Shown here: in pieces, positions 1-8,524 of the stretch
How the letters are laid out: the number at the start of each line of letters is the position of its first letter
How positions within the stretch are numbered: the first letter of the stretch is position 1
Source: Limnobacter humi
GTDB lineage: Bacteria; Pseudomonadota; Gammaproteobacteria; Burkholderiales; Burkholderiaceae_B
Length of the DNA: 64,000 nucleotides
Direction: 5' to 3'
Assembly: GCF_024518835.1 (NCBI RefSeq)
Contig: NZ_JANIGO010000003.1
Span: 372,001 to 436,000, forward strand
The notes under the pieces: generated by a model
What the model was told of the DNA's origin: nothing
The model's input: the letters and a program-made list of their open reading frames with translations, nothing else
The model's database searches: none
Made by a program: the position numbers and the translations under genes

Positions 1-810
1 TTGTAGCGTGTCACTCACCACCACACCGCGGTTGCACAGCAAGCCTGCACTGGCAGCCAGCTTGTCGTTGGGGCGAATACCCACCGCCATCACCACCAGG
101 TCGGCGTCCAGCTTTTCGCCATCGGCAAATTCAATCTGGGCCACGCGACCATCCGCCCCGGCATGCAGTGCCTTGGTATTTTTGGCCAGCAAAAATTTCA
201 GGCCTTTGTCTTCCAGGCTCTTTTGCAGCAAACCCGCCGCAGTGGGGTCCAGTTGCCGCTCCATCAGCCAAGTGGGCAAATGCACCACACTCACATCCAT
301 GCCTTGAATGGCCAAGCCGTTGGCTGCCTCCAGGCCCAACAAACCACCCCCGATCACAATCGCCTTTTTGTAGCTTTTGGCAGCCGTCAACATGGCCTCG
401 GTGTCGGCAATGTCGCGATACCCAATCACACCCGGCAAGTTGCTGCCGGGCACGGGCAATATGAAAGAATTGGAGCCCGTGGCCAAGAGCAATCGGTCGT
501 AAGCAGCCGAGGTGCCGTCGGCGCATTTCACCACGCGCTTCACCCGGTCGATTTCAACCACTTCCTTGCCCACATGCAAGGTGATGTTGTTCTCCTGGTA
601 CCAAGCCCAGTCGTTCAACACGATTTCGTCGAAGGTTTGCTCTCCAGCCAACACGGGCGAAAGCATGATTCGGTTGTAATTGGGGTGTGGCTCTGCCCCG
701 AATACGGTGATGTCGTACAACTCGGGGGTGAGCTTCAGCAGCTCTTCCACCACCCGAATACCGGCCATGCCGTTACCGATCACCACCAACTTCTGCTTAT
801 GAACAGACAT
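1..810 (-). CDS. nirB: Nitrite reductase large subunit NirB, N-terminal part (runs off left edge)
   Basis: This is the FAD/NAD-binding part of assimilatory nitrite reductase, the cytoplasmic enzyme that reduces nitrite to ammonium. About 270 residues are in the window; the siroheme and iron-sulfur part would lie beyond base 1. The translation opens with a nucleotide-binding motif (VVIGNGMAGIRVVEELL), followed by the NirB-typical NYNRIMLSPVLAGE and ILPVPGSNLPGVIGYRD stretches, then a second Rossmann motif (AIVIGGGLLGLEAANGL). ATG at 810 and ATG at 816 are both in frame; 810 gives the usual N-terminus MSVHKQKLVVIGNG. The gene sits behind a long leader with nitrogen-control signals (817-1103). 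Other FAD-dependent oxidoreductases share the fold, but the NYNRIMLSPVLAGE signature and the regulatory context favour NirB. Confidence 0.88.
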   Translation of the reverse strand, partial: MSVHKQKLVVIGNGMAGIRVVEELLKLTPELYDITVFGAEPHPNYNRIMLSPVLAGEQTFDEIVLNDWAWYQENNITLHVGKEVVEIDRVKRVVKCADGTSAAYDRLLLATGSNSFILPVPGSNLPGVIGYRDIADTEAMLTAAKSYKKAIVIGGGLLGLEAANGLAIQGMDVSVVHLPTWLMERQLDPTAAGLLQKSLEDKGLKFLLAKNTKALHAGADGRVAQIEFADGEKLDADLVVMAVGIRPNDKLAASAGLLCNRGVVVSDTLQ

Positions 811-838
811 CAGCATTTTATTCACCCAATTCCGAACC

Positions 839-881
839 AAAAAAAAACGGTGCCCTGCCACCGAAGCAGCGGGACACCGTT
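839..881 (-). terminator. Leader terminator upstream of nirB
   Basis: On the minus strand an ACGGTG arm (879-874) pairs with CACCGT (852-847). Inside, CC/GG and CTGC/GCAG pair around a TTCGGTG loop, and nine T residues follow directly (847-839). It lies only about 30 bases upstream of the nirB start, so it would stop transcription before the gene unless antitermination occurs. That is the arrangement expected for ANTAR-controlled nitrate genes. Confidence 0.8.
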
Positions 882-921
882 GTCCAACTCCGCAAGCGCA
901 AGGCTCTTGGAGACCTGTCAA

Positions 922-949
922 TCCACCTGTGGACCGCCGCCGTTGACGA
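922..949 (-). promoter_or_regulatory. Two-hexaloop ANTAR-type RNA element in the nirB leader
   Basis: Reading the minus strand, stem TCGTC/GGCGG closes a six-base loop AACGGC (944-939). It is followed at once by stem TCC/GGA closing a second six-base loop ACAGGT (930-925). Both loops have A at position 1 and G at position 4, the known hallmark of RNA bound by ANTAR proteins. The first stem uses G-T wobbles and the second is short, possibly extended by GG/TT wobbles. NasT, an ANTAR protein, is encoded at 11425-12063. The seen part is the hairpins; the binding is inference. Confidence 0.6.
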
Positions 950-965
950 CCCACGCCCCTGTATA

Positions 966-981
966 TGCAAGGGGTGTGCCA
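966..981 (-). promoter_or_regulatory. Sigma-54 promoter for nirB
   Basis: The minus strand reads TGGCACACCCCTTGCA, matching the sigma-54 consensus TGGCAC-N5-TTGCA with exact spacing of the GG (-24) and GC (-12) pairs. Transcription would start near 955, giving a leader of about 145 bases to the nirB start. Sigma-54 control is usual for nitrogen-assimilation genes. Confidence 0.82.
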
Positions 982-1086
982 GGGTTTAATGGGGAGGAAT
1001 TGCACCGAAAAGAGGACGAAAACCGCTATTCATGCGCCCAAAGGCTGCATGGGGGTGCAAGTTCGTCAAATTTGGTGAATTGGGTG

Positions 1087-1103
1087 GGCACCCAGATAGT
1101 GCA
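1087..1103 (-). promoter_or_regulatory. Putative NtrC enhancer site for nirB
   Basis: The minus strand reads TGCACTATCTGGGTGCC, which fits the NtrC-binding consensus TGCACY-N5-GGTGCA at 11 of 12 specified positions. It is centred about 140 bases upstream of the predicted sigma-54 start, the normal place for an NtrC enhancer. One site only is convincing. Confidence 0.55.
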
Positions 1104-1104
1104 A

Positions 1105-1130
1105 CGCACCATTCCTTGCAGAATGGTGCG
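1105..1130 (-). terminator. Strong hairpin after the S15-like lipoprotein gene
   Basis: CGCACCATTC pairs with GAATGGTGCG around a TGCAAG loop, just beyond the stop codon of the minus-strand gene ending at 1142. There is no T-run after it, so it may be a weak terminator or RNA-end stabiliser. Its half-sites (GCACC, GGTGC) also resemble NtrC half-sites, but 14 bases apart instead of 5. Confidence 0.45.
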
Positions 1131-1141
1131 CCGGGGTTGAA

Positions 1142-3055
1142 TTACTGGCCGCAGAAACCTGTGGAGTCGGTGACCGTGTTGGGCAAGGCCACGCTGGCAC
1201 TCACATTCACAGGCACTGGAACACGGTTGAAACTGGTCAGAAACACTGGGTTGTAGCCCTGCAGGTTCAGCGTCAACTTGTCGCCAGCCTGCAAACGCAC
1301 CGAGATACCGGGCAATTCCAGCGTTTTTTCGCCGTAACCCTTGATGGGCGTGATTTGGTCATGCAGCACGGTTTTCGTACCATCCGCGCGTTCCAGGCCC
1401 AGGCCAACGAATACCTCGGGCGCTTCCGGCGAGGGCAAGCCCACAGGCTCCACCTTCACGGTGGCCTTGGGTACACCCACATAGCAGCCGGGCAGGTTGG
1501 CATTGTTCAGGTCCACATACACCGGCTGTGCCAATTGGCTACCCTGTGTGGACGACAAGCCCGAAGGCACACCCAACAGGCCGGTGACAACCTGGGTGGA
1601 CGCCGTGAATGCCGAGGCAGCACGCAAACCTTCCAGCTTGGGGCGGTCTGCCCCTTTGGCTTGGATGGCCACTGCGGTGGGGTCTGGCCGGCTGTCTTCC
1701 AGCACCGCCGCAATCTCCGGTACCGGCACAGGGTCAAATCCCAGGTAGGTTTTGGAGTTCGCTTCGTTCTTGCCGATCAGGTTTTGCACCAAAAACTGAA
1801 ACATCATGTCCTTCAGGGGAATCACACAACGGCCGGTGGCTTGGTCATACAGGGTAGCCGGACATTGATTCTGCGCGGTTTTGAGCCACACCAGGCTTTC
1901 ATTGAAGGCGTACTTGGCGCCGGTGCCAGCCAACTCGCCAGCAGGGTCCTTCTGAATTCTCAAAGCGCTCAGGCTGTGGCCATACTTCACAAACAGCAAC
2001 TTGCTGTCAGCATTCACCTTGCGATAGCACTCAAAGTTCTGCAAGCCTTCCCGCAAGTTGAACAACACGTCGGTGGCACCCTGCACAAAAAAGGCTGGAA
2101 TGCTCTTGAGGGTCATGCCGTTGGGCAGGTTCTGGGTCAGATCGCAATAGGACACCGCTCCTTGAGAGCCTAGCCGTTTGACGATGGTGTCATTCACCAC
2201 ACCGGTGGTGTTGGCTTCCACCAAACCTTGAATCAGGAATTGGTCATAACGGCCTTTGTTGCTTTGGGCACCCGCAGCCACCAGTCCATCCAGGTACGCT
2301 GTTTTGGGCACACCGCCGGGGTTCAGGCTGTAGCGCAAGTCATACCAGGTTCCACCGGGCACCATGGCGTCCACCCGGCCATCCAGCCCCGCGCCAATCA
2401 ATTGGAATGCACCGCCATAACTGCGGCCAATCGTACCGACCACGGGGTCGGGTGCATTGCCTTTGGTTCTGTAGCCCAGGTTGGGCAAATTGGCCTGCGC
2501 CCAGTCCAGCACGGTTGAAAAATCCTTGCCTTCAATGTTGGGGTCGAGAATGCTGACATTGCCCCCGGAATCACCGTGGCCCCGCTGGTCATAGGAAATG
2601 ACGTACCAGCCCTTGCGCCCAGCCACAGCGTTCTTTTGGTTGTATGCCATTTGCAGCACATCAACGCCGATCTCGGATGTTTGTGTGGCTTCATCAAAGT
2701 CCAGGCTGGTGGTGCGGCTGCCGCCAAACCCATGCGAGTGCAGAAGCAATGGCGCCGCCTCACCCTTGGCCAAGGTCGGGTAATAGACCGTTAGGGCAAT
2801 GTCGGTGCCGTCAAAGGCTTTGATGGTGACCTGCTCAACCTTGGCGGCATGCCCCACCGCAGTGGCCGAATCTTTGACCTTGATGGGCGTACCGACTTCG
2901 GCGGGTGTGACTGGCGTGCCAGAACCACCGGTCGGAATACCCGGGGACTCGGAGCCGGACAAACAGCCCGACAGACTGGCCACGGCGAAGAGGCCCAACG
3001 CGAGCTGGCGCAGGGTAATGCTGTGTGCGCCGCTGGCGCTGCCCTTGAGAAACAT
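1142..3055 (-). CDS. Lipoprotein alpha/beta hydrolase, CocE/X-Pro dipeptidyl-peptidase (S15)-like
   Basis: A 637-residue predicted lipoprotein hydrolase. The start at 3055 is chosen for GGAG seven bases upstream; it gives a lipoprotein signal ending in a lipobox (VASLSGC), so the protein should be anchored in the envelope. The hydrolase core follows: an oxyanion region LLLHSHGFGGSR, YDQRGHGDSGG, and the nucleophile elbow GRSYGG, all typical of S15/CocE-type enzymes. A late GHSLSAL holds a candidate catalytic histidine. The C-terminal ~150 residues look beta-rich, as in the jelly-roll domains of this family. The gene stands alone, divergent from the PhoD-like gene. Substrate is unknown: peptidase, esterase and acylase activities all occur in the family. 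Confidence 0.72.
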   Translation of the reverse strand: MFLKGSASGAHSITLRQLALGLFAVASLSGCLSGSESPGIPTGGSGTPVTPAEVGTPIKVKDSATAVGHAAKVEQVTIKAFDGTDIALTVYYPTLAKGEAAPLLLHSHGFGGSRTTSLDFDEATQTSEIGVDVLQMAYNQKNAVAGRKGWYVISYDQRGHGDSGGNVSILDPNIEGKDFSTVLDWAQANLPNLGYRTKGNAPDPVVGTIGRSYGGAFQLIGAGLDGRVDAMVPGGTWYDLRYSLNPGGVPKTAYLDGLVAAGAQSNKGRYDQFLIQGLVEANTTGVVNDTIVKRLGSQGAVSYCDLTQNLPNGMTLKSIPAFFVQGATDVLFNLREGLQNFECYRKVNADSKLLFVKYGHSLSALRIQKDPAGELAGTGAKYAFNESLVWLKTAQNQCPATLYDQATGRCVIPLKDMMFQFLVQNLIGKNEANSKTYLGFDPVPVPEIAAVLEDSRPDPTAVAIQAKGADRPKLEGLRAASAFTASTQVVTGLLGVPSGLSSTQGSQLAQPVYVDLNNANLPGCYVGVPKATVKVEPVGLPSPEAPEVFVGLGLERADGTKTVLHDQITPIKGYGEKTLELPGISVRLQAGDKLTLNLQGYNPVFLTSFNRVPVPVNVSASVALPNTVTDSTGFCGQ

Positions 3056-3245
3056 GAACTGTCTCCAGATTGTCATGATTGTTGTGTGTAGGTAATACTC
3101 GGTACAGGCCAACACAGATTCACCCCACTGCGTCGGCTGGGCGACACAACAGAACGAACCCACCAGAATCCATCCGGGCCCGCTCGACCATCACCCGCAG
3201 CACAAACTGCCTAGGCTGGGCGTTTTCTCCTGTGAACACCACGCC

Positions 3246-4754
3246 ATGCCCAACACCAACACACTGATGCTGGGCCCACTGCTGGGCCTTGAATCCGATA
3301 CCTTGTACACCGTGTGCTTTGCCGCACCCACCACCGTGCAACAAGCCTCGGTGCGCCTCCAACAAGGTGGACAAGCCACCGACCGACCTGCGCAATGTTT
3401 AAGCACCACGGCCCAGTGGGGTTTTTGGCGCGCAGACATTCAAGTGCCCACCAGAGCCACAGCCCAACAGTGCGCGTACGCCGTATTGCTTGATGGCGTT
3501 GTTGCCACCAGCCAACAAGGATTGTCCCAGTGGGTTTTTGAAGTGCCGGGCAACAGCCAGGCGCCCCGGCTGGCCTACGCCTCTTGCAATGGTTTTTCCG
3601 ACCCCAAATTGATGAAAAACACCGCAGAGCCTTTTGCCCTGTGGAAAAAATTGCTGAACGACCATGCCAAGGCCCCCATTCACCTGCTGCTGATGGGCGG
3701 CGACCAAGTGTATGCAGACAGCCTGTGGGGGTCTGTGCCACTGCTCAAACGCTGGAGCGCTTTGCCCAAAGACCAGAAATGCACACTGAAGCCTGCCAGC
3801 AAAGAACTGGCAGCCCTTCAATCGGCCTATGTCAACCTGTACCTGGAACGCTGGAATGAACCCAGTACTGCACAAGCATTGGCCACCATACCCAGCCTGA
3901 TGATGTGGGACGACCACGACATTGTGGATGGCTGGGGCAGCTACAGCGACGACCTGCAACAAAGCCCTGTGATGCAAGCGGCTTTTCAGGCGGCCAACAC
4001 GGCATTTCAGCTCTTCCAACTGCGAGGCCGTTCAACCAACACCACACTGCTGGCGCCCCAGGCAGCCCACCACTCGGCACTGCTGCGGTTTCGCGGGCTT
4101 AACATTCTGGCGTTGGACAACCGCAGCGACCGCTGTCTGAACCGCATCATGAGCGAGCCCCATTGGCAGACGGTCATCAACACCCTGAACACCCTCACCA
4201 ACGGCGATCTACTCGTCATGAGTGGCGTACCGGTGGTGTACCGGGATTTTTCATTTGTGGAGCAAACACTGGACACCCTGCCCGGTGATCAGGAATTGAC
4301 CGATGACCTGAAAGACCACTGGCGTGCCCGCGCCCACCAGGGTGAACGGGCACGGTTCATCATGCGCCTGCTGGACAATGCGCGGCAGCGCAAGGCCAGG
4401 CAACACCAAGCCCGCACAGTCATTTTGTCCGGGGATGTGCATGTGGGCTGTCTGGGTGTGGTGCAGGACACCACGGGCCACTCGCCAGTCAACCTGCACC
4501 AAGTGGTGTCCTCCGGCATTGTGCACCCAGCCCCCAATGCCCTGCAGTGGGCGGGCATTCTGGCAACAACGAATGATCGCGACGAAACCTTGGACGAAAA
4601 CGGCCATGTGCGCAGCCGCATGCTCACCCCGTTTGGTAGCAGCACCTATTTGCGCACGCGCAACTACGCCACACTGCAGGAAGGCACCGATGGCAAGCTG
4701 TGGGTGAACTGGGTGTGCGAAAATGGAAACCAACCCCATTACCCGCTTGCTTAG
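3246..4754 (+). CDS. PhoD-like metallophosphatase family protein
   Basis: A 502-residue protein of the PhoD-like alkaline phosphatase/metallophosphoesterase group. The family signatures appear in order: LAYASCNGF, then the metal-binding [14 protein letters not shown], then [15 protein letters not shown], and late [13 protein letters not shown]. These supply the Asp, Asn/Asp and His ligands of the two-metal centre. No signal peptide or Tat motif is seen, so it is probably cytoplasmic, unlike secreted PhoD. The start is uncertain, since the Shine-Dalgarno sequence is poor. The stop overlaps the tsaD start region by a few bases without sharing a start codon, so the two may be co-transcribed. Exact substrate is not evident from sequence. 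Confidence 0.8.
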   Translation: MPNTNTLMLGPLLGLESDTLYTVCFAAPTTVQQASVRLQQGGQATDRPAQCLSTTAQWGFWRADIQVPTRATAQQCAYAVLLDGVVATSQQGLSQWVFEVPGNSQAPRLAYASCNGFSDPKLMKNTAEPFALWKKLLNDHAKAPIHLLLMGGDQVYADSLWGSVPLLKRWSALPKDQKCTLKPASKELAALQSAYVNLYLERWNEPSTAQALATIPSLMMWDDHDIVDGWGSYSDDLQQSPVMQAAFQAANTAFQLFQLRGRSTNTTLLAPQAAHHSALLRFRGLNILALDNRSDRCLNRIMSEPHWQTVINTLNTLTNGDLLVMSGVPVVYRDFSFVEQTLDTLPGDQELTDDLKDHWRARAHQGERARFIMRLLDNARQRKARQHQARTVILSGDVHVGCLGVVQDTTGHSPVNLHQVVSSGIVHPAPNALQWAGILATTNDRDETLDENGHVRSRMLTPFGSSTYLRTRNYATLQEGTDGKLWVNWVCENGNQPHYPLA

Positions 4755-4762
4755 TACCCCCA

Positions 4763-5827
4763 ATGGCTGCTGCCCCACAACTCGTTCTCGGTTTTGAAAG
4801 CTCCTGCGACGAAACCGGTGTTGCCCTGTGCACCACCGAGGGCACTATTTTGGGCCAAGCGCTGCATTCTCAAATTGCCATGCACAAAGACTACGGCGGC
4901 GTGGTTCCGGAGCTGGCCTCGCGAGACCATATTCGCAGGCTGATTCCCCTCATGAACCAGGTGCTGGCGCAAAGTGGCAAAACCCTGCAGGACGTGGATG
5001 CCATTGCAGTCACCACAGGCCCAGGCCTGCCGGGTGCGCTCATGGCGGGCACTGCGTTTGCCACCAGCCTGGCCATGGGGCTGGGAAAACCAGTCATTCC
5101 GGTGCACCACCTGGAAGGACACTTGTTGTCGCCGTTGTTATCGGCCACCTCACCTGAATTTCCTTTCACCGCCTTGCTCGTGAGCGGTGGGCATTCTCAA
5201 CTGATGGCCGTTCAAACCCTGGGCCAATACACCTTGCTGGGCGAAACCCTGGACGATGCAGCGGGCGAAGCCTTCGACAAAACCGCCAAAATGATCGGAT
5301 TGCCCTACCCGGGCGGCCCAGCCTTGTCCGCGTTGGCCGAACGAGGCGATCCAACACGCTTCAAACTGCCCCGCCCCATGCTGCACAGCGGTGACTTCAA
5401 CTTCAGCTTTTCCGGCCTGAAAACCGCGGTGCTGACCACTGCCATGAAGTTGGCTGGTGTGGCCCAGCCTTCAGAAACCATGGTGCTGAACCCGCAAGAC
5501 AAGGCCGACCTGTGCGCCAGTTTTCAGGCTGCCATCGTGGACGTGTTGGTGAAAAAATCCATCGCTGCCACCCGAGAAAGCCAGCACCAGCGCTTGGTGG
5601 TGGCCGGTGGTGTGGGCGCCAATAGGCTGCTGCGCACGCAACTGACTGAAGCGGCCAGCAAACGGGGCATCCAGGTGTATTTCCCAGAGCTCAGCCTGTG
5701 CACCGACAACGGTGCCATGATTGCGTTTGCGGCAGCCCTCCGCTTGAAAGCCAACCCCAAGCTGCTGAACCGACAGGATTACAGCATGCAAACCCGCCCA
5801 CGCTGCCCGCTGAACACGGCCCTGTAA
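4763..5827 (+). CDS. tsaD: tRNA N6-adenosine threonylcarbamoyltransferase TsaD
   Basis: TsaD transfers the threonylcarbamoyl group to A37 of ANN-decoding tRNAs, working with TsaB, TsaE and TsaC. The 354-residue length is normal. The N-terminal [13 protein letters not shown] matches the ASKHA-fold phosphate loop, and HHLEGH (residues 115-120) supplies the HxxxH metal ligands. LVSGGHSQL, the [10 protein letters not shown] stretch, [12 protein letters not shown] and [12 protein letters not shown] are all TsaD signatures. The start at 4763 is chosen because it gives the typical N-terminus; an upstream in-frame ATG at 4700 would overlap the PhoD-like gene. It lies nine bases after that gene. Confidence 0.97.
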   Translation: MAAAPQLVLGFESSCDETGVALCTTEGTILGQALHSQIAMHKDYGGVVPELASRDHIRRLIPLMNQVLAQSGKTLQDVDAIAVTTGPGLPGALMAGTAFATSLAMGLGKPVIPVHHLEGHLLSPLLSATSPEFPFTALLVSGGHSQLMAVQTLGQYTLLGETLDDAAGEAFDKTAKMIGLPYPGGPALSALAERGDPTRFKLPRPMLHSGDFNFSFSGLKTAVLTTAMKLAGVAQPSETMVLNPQDKADLCASFQAAIVDVLVKKSIAATRESQHQRLVVAGGVGANRLLRTQLTEAASKRGIQVYFPELSLCTDNGAMIAFAAALRLKANPKLLNRQDYSMQTRPRCPLNTAL

Positions 5828-5932
5828 GCCTTCAGAAGAGCCGCCCCACACCCCGGCCCCCGGGCATACACCAATGCTCAAAAACCCCCATTTTTGGGTA
5901 TTCTATGGGGCTGAATTCAGGATGTACGCACC
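5828..5932 (+). other. Spacer before glcDEF
   Basis: A 105-base gap holding only a small imperfect hairpin (AACCCCCATTTTTGGGT, about 5883-5900). I see no convincing promoter or terminator. A weak GGA lies before the glcD start. Confidence 0.4.
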
Positions 5933-7423
5933 ATGAACGCCCCCACCGAACCGTTTACGTTGAACAATGCCCTTCGCCAACAGGTGATTGAGGGTTTAAA
6001 TGGCATTCTGCCGCCACACGCCGTGCTTCACGAGGTGGAGGACACCCGGCCTTATGAATGTGACGGCCTAAGCCTGTTCCGCCAGCTGCCGCTGGTGGTG
6101 GCCCTGCCCGAAACCGAAGCGCAGGTCATTTCCATTCTCAAGCTGGCGCGTTCATTGAATGTACCCGTGGTGGCGCGCGGCGCCGGCACGGGTTTGTCGG
6201 GCGGCGCACAGCCGCACCCCGCAGGCATTTTGCTGGGCATGGCCAAATTCAACAAAATTCTCGACATCGATGTACCCTCCCGAACGGCCAAAGTGCAGCC
6301 GGGTGTGCGCAACCTCGGCATTTCCGAAGCGGTGGCACACCTCAACCTGTACTACGCACCCGACCCCTCCAGCCAAATTGCCTGCACCATTGGCGGCAAC
6401 GTGGCCGAAAACAGCGGCGGTGTGCACTGTTTGAAATACGGCCTCACCGTGCACAACGCGCTCAAAGTGCGTGGCGTTACCATCGACGGCGAGGTGGTTG
6501 AATTTGGCTCGGAAGCGCCCGACTGCGCGGGCATTGACCTGCTGAACCTGGTCATTGGTTCGGAAGGCATGTTGGCCGTGGTGACCGAAGTAACCGTGAA
6601 GCTGGTGCCCAAACCCGCCCTGGCACAGGTCATTATGGCCAGCTTTGACGACGTGGCCAACGCGGGCAATGCCGTGGCCGCTGTGCTGGCTGCGGGCATT
6701 ATTCCCGCTGGCCTGGAAATGATGGACAAGCGCGCCAGCCAAATGGTGGAGCCGTTTGTGAACGCAGGCTACGACACCGAGGCCGAAGCCATTTTGCTGC
6801 TGGAAAGCGATGGCACGCCAGAGGAAGTGGCCGAAGAAATCGAAGCCATGAGCCGCGTGTTGAATGGCTGTGGTGCCACCGCCATCAAGGTGTCGCAGTC
6901 GGAAGCCGAGCGCGTGAAGTTTTGGGCAGGCCGCAAAAATGCATTCCCGGCCGCGGGCCGTGTATCGCCCGACTATTACTGCATGGACGGCACCATTCCC
7001 CGCAAACGCCTGGCCGATGTACTGCACGCCATGGCCGAGATGGAAAAGAAATACAAGCTGCGCTGTGCCAACGTGTTCCACGCGGGCGACGGCAACCTGC
7101 ACCCGCTGATTCTGTTTGATGCCAACATCCCCGACGAAGTGAAACGCGCCGAAGACTTTGGTGCCGAAATTCTGGAGCTTTGCGTGGAAGTGGGTGGCAC
7201 CGTCACCGGCGAACACGGCGTGGGCATCGAAAAAATCAACCAGATGTGCGTGCAGTTTTCACGCGCAGAGCTGGATGCTTTTTTCGCGGTGAAAAAGGCC
7301 TTCGACGAACCCGGCCTACTGAACCCAGGCAAAGTGATTCCAACCCTTCAGCGATGCGCCGAATACGGTCGCATGCACGTGCACCACGGCCAAATGCCGT
7401 TTTCCGACATTCCCCGATTCTGA
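5933..7423 (+). CDS. glcD: Glycolate oxidase subunit GlcD (FAD-linked)
   Basis: GlcD is the flavin subunit of glycolate dehydrogenase, which oxidises glycolate to glyoxylate with GlcE and GlcF. The 496-residue protein has a PCMH-type FAD domain with ARGAGTGLSGGA and IGGNVAENSGGVHCLKYG. The C-terminal cap has VFHAGDGNLHPLILF and GEHGVGIEK, the metal and flavin contacts of the D-lactate/glycolate oxidase family. It is followed 18 bases later by glcE and then glcF, the standard operon order. No adjacent glcC-type regulator is present. Other FAD-linked lactate dehydrogenases look similar, but the DEF trio makes glycolate the best call. Confidence 0.95.
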   Translation: MNAPTEPFTLNNALRQQVIEGLNGILPPHAVLHEVEDTRPYECDGLSLFRQLPLVVALPETEAQVISILKLARSLNVPVVARGAGTGLSGGAQPHPAGILLGMAKFNKILDIDVPSRTAKVQPGVRNLGISEAVAHLNLYYAPDPSSQIACTIGGNVAENSGGVHCLKYGLTVHNALKVRGVTIDGEVVEFGSEAPDCAGIDLLNLVIGSEGMLAVVTEVTVKLVPKPALAQVIMASFDDVANAGNAVAAVLAAGIIPAGLEMMDKRASQMVEPFVNAGYDTEAEAILLLESDGTPEEVAEEIEAMSRVLNGCGATAIKVSQSEAERVKFWAGRKNAFPAAGRVSPDYYCMDGTIPRKRLADVLHAMAEMEKKYKLRCANVFHAGDGNLHPLILFDANIPDEVKRAEDFGAEILELCVEVGGTVTGEHGVGIEKINQMCVQFSRAELDAFFAVKKAFDEPGLLNPGKVIPTLQRCAEYGRMHVHHGQMPFSDIPRF

Positions 7424-7441
7424 TTCAGGCCTGGCCCCTTC

Positions 7442-8518
7442 ATGAGCGACTTTCTCGACCACCTGTGCAGCCGTGTTGAAACGGCTGCACGCCATGGCAC
7501 ACCACTCCGCCCGGTGGGCGGTAACACCAAACAGTTTTATGGCGGCCCGCTGCAAGGCGAGGAAATCAACCTGTCGGAATGGACTGGCATCCTGGCCTAT
7601 GAACCCACCGAATTGGTGATCACCGCCAAGGCAGGTACACCCCTGCACACCATCGAAGCCGCATTGGCCGAACACCAGCAGGAGCTGGCCTTTGAACCGC
7701 CCCGGTTTGGCACACAGTCCACCATCGGCGGTGTGGTTGCCAGCGGCTTGGCCGGCCCGGCCCGCCTGGCACGCGGTGGCGTGAAAGACTATGTGCTGGG
7801 TTGCACCCTGCTGGATGGCAAAGGCCAACTGCTGCACTTCGGTGGCGTGGTCATGAAAAACGTGGCGGGCTACGATGTGTCCCGGGTCATTCCCGGCAGC
7901 CTGGGCACCTTGGGCATTGCGGTGGATTTGTCCATCAAAGTGCTGCCCAAAGCCGTCGCCGAAGCCACCCTGCAATTTGAGTACAGCGAGGCCAAAGCGA
8001 TTGAGCAAACCAACGACTGGCTGGGCAAGCCCCTGCCCATCAATGCCACTGCCTGGGAAAACGGTTTGCTGACTGTTCGCTTGCGCGGTGCCCGTGCAGC
8101 GGTGGATGCAGCAACCAAAGGGTTGGGCGGTGCCGTCATGCTGCCCCCGGCTGCCGATGCATTCTGGAATAGCCTTCGCGACCAAACCCACCCCATGTTC
8201 ACAACCCCAGGCGACGTGTGGCGCCTTGCAGTTCCCGCCACCCGGGAGCCACTCAACCTGCCCGGCCACAGCCTGCACGAATGGGCCAGTGGCCTGCGCT
8301 GGCTGCGCCCTGCTGAAGGGAGTACCGTGGAACAGATTCGCAGCGCAGTGCAAGCTGTGGGCGGCCATGCCACCCTGTACCGCAGCAGCACGCCCGAACA
8401 CCGTGCACAGGCATTTCACGCACCGGCCAAAGCCATGGTCGACCTGCAGCGCCGCCTGAAACAACAATTCGACCCCGCTGGCATTTTCAGCGTGAACCGC
8501 CTCGCCCCCATTCTGTAA
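7442..8518 (+). CDS. glcE: Glycolate oxidase subunit GlcE
   Basis: GlcE is the second, shorter FAD-binding subunit of glycolate oxidase. The 358-residue length fits the family. The N-terminus has RPVGGNTKQFYGG, and STIGGVVASGLAGPARLARGGVKDYVLG follows, which is a strongly conserved GlcE stretch. The central GGVVMKNVAGYDVSRVIPGSLGTLGIAVDLSIKVLP region is also characteristic; I split it here only for description. It starts 18 bases after glcD and ends six bases before glcF, consistent with one transcript. The C-terminus is less conserved and carries no metal-binding motif. Confidence 0.94.
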   Translation: MSDFLDHLCSRVETAARHGTPLRPVGGNTKQFYGGPLQGEEINLSEWTGILAYEPTELVITAKAGTPLHTIEAALAEHQQELAFEPPRFGTQSTIGGVVASGLAGPARLARGGVKDYVLGCTLLDGKGQLLHFGGVVMKNVAGYDVSRVIPGSLGTLGIAVDLSIKVLPKAVAEATLQFEYSEAKAIEQTNDWLGKPLPINATAWENGLLTVRLRGARAAVDAATKGLGGAVMLPPAADAFWNSLRDQTHPMFTTPGDVWRLAVPATREPLNLPGHSLHEWASGLRWLRPAEGSTVEQIRSAVQAVGGHATLYRSSTPEHRAQAFHAPAKAMVDLQRRLKQQFDPAGIFSVNRLAPIL

Positions 8519-8524
8519 GCCGCC

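Noticed and set aside
163-1140. A 325-codon plus-strand frame opposite nirB and its control region
   Set aside because: It runs through the sigma-54 promoter, ANTAR hairpins and terminator on the other strand; composition is that of a shadow frame.
6152-7216. A 354-codon minus-strand frame opposite glcD
   Set aside because: Antisense shadow rich in His, Gly and Phe without motifs.
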